Positions 63,961 to 64,000 of a stretch of DNA of 64,000 nucleotides are shown one piece after another; positions within the stretch are counted from its first letter, which is position 1; each line of letters opens with the position of its first letter. This DNA comes from Icerya purchasi. Taxonomy: Eukaryota; Arthropoda; Insecta; Hemiptera; Monophlebidae. Both the position numbers and the translations under genes were made by a program. Location: positions 7,426,501 through 7,490,500 of the forward strand of contig CM077116.1 in assembly GCA_039619475.1 (NCBI GenBank), read 5' to 3'. The notes below the pieces were generated by a model that was not told the origin of the DNA, searched no databases, and saw only the letters and a list, made by a program, of their open reading frames with translations.

Positions 63961-64000
63961 GGAATTCAGGTCGACCATTCGCTCAATTAAGACTATAAAA

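Overview
The window is nuclear DNA from an AT-rich animal genome, almost certainly an insect. A hemipteran-type genome is my best guess, from the large introns and the mix of Jockey-, RTE- and I-type LINEs, mariner/Tc1 relics and tRNA-derived SINEs, but the sequence does not fix the order. There is no bacterial or organellar content, no CRISPR array and no operon.

One host protein-coding gene is visible: the 5' part of the giant E3 ubiquitin ligase gene UBR4 (Drosophila purity of essence, poe; calossin/pushover family), on the + strand. I read 37 coding exons from the start codon at 6200 to 63484, where the gene runs off the right edge. They join to 6,961 nt (about 2,320 codons). The reading phase computed from exon lengths agrees at every junction with the splice sites read independently, and the translation follows human UBR4 almost collinearly. 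The N-terminal half (exons 1-29) is the helical-repeat scaffold. Exon 30 is the UBR-box zinc finger (about residues 1775-1837). Exons 34-37 begin the WD40-like propeller region. The catalytic C-terminal part of UBR4 lies beyond the window.

Layout: 1-6199 is 5' flanking DNA holding a Ty3/gypsy-like pol relic, a hAT-type MITE with a clean 8-bp target duplication, and two LINE reverse-transcriptase relics lying tail to tail. 6200-12942 holds exons 1-10; intron 8 contains a Tc1-like transposase relic and a Tc1/mariner-type MITE. 12943-25927 is a 13-kb intron filled with old transposons (Tc1-like, mariner, pogo-like MITE, I-type LINE, tRNA-SINE, Jockey LINE). 25928-36723 holds exons 11-21, with a 288-bp tandem repeat in intron 19. 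36724-48361 holds exons 22-28, with a nearly full-length dead mariner, RTE LINE ends and two adjacent foldback repeats in intron 23. 48362-64000 holds exons 29-37, another LINE relic, a transposon-derived ORF in antisense, and a tRNA-like SINE at the right edge.

I find no convincing new biological system. The points most worth a second look are the two long RNA-hairpin repeats in intron 23, a symmetric exon absent from human UBR4 (exon 21), a NAGNAG acceptor at exon 36, the intact-boundary hAT MITE with opposed G and C runs, and two SINE-like repeats that share a body but carry the tRNA-like part in opposite relative orientation.
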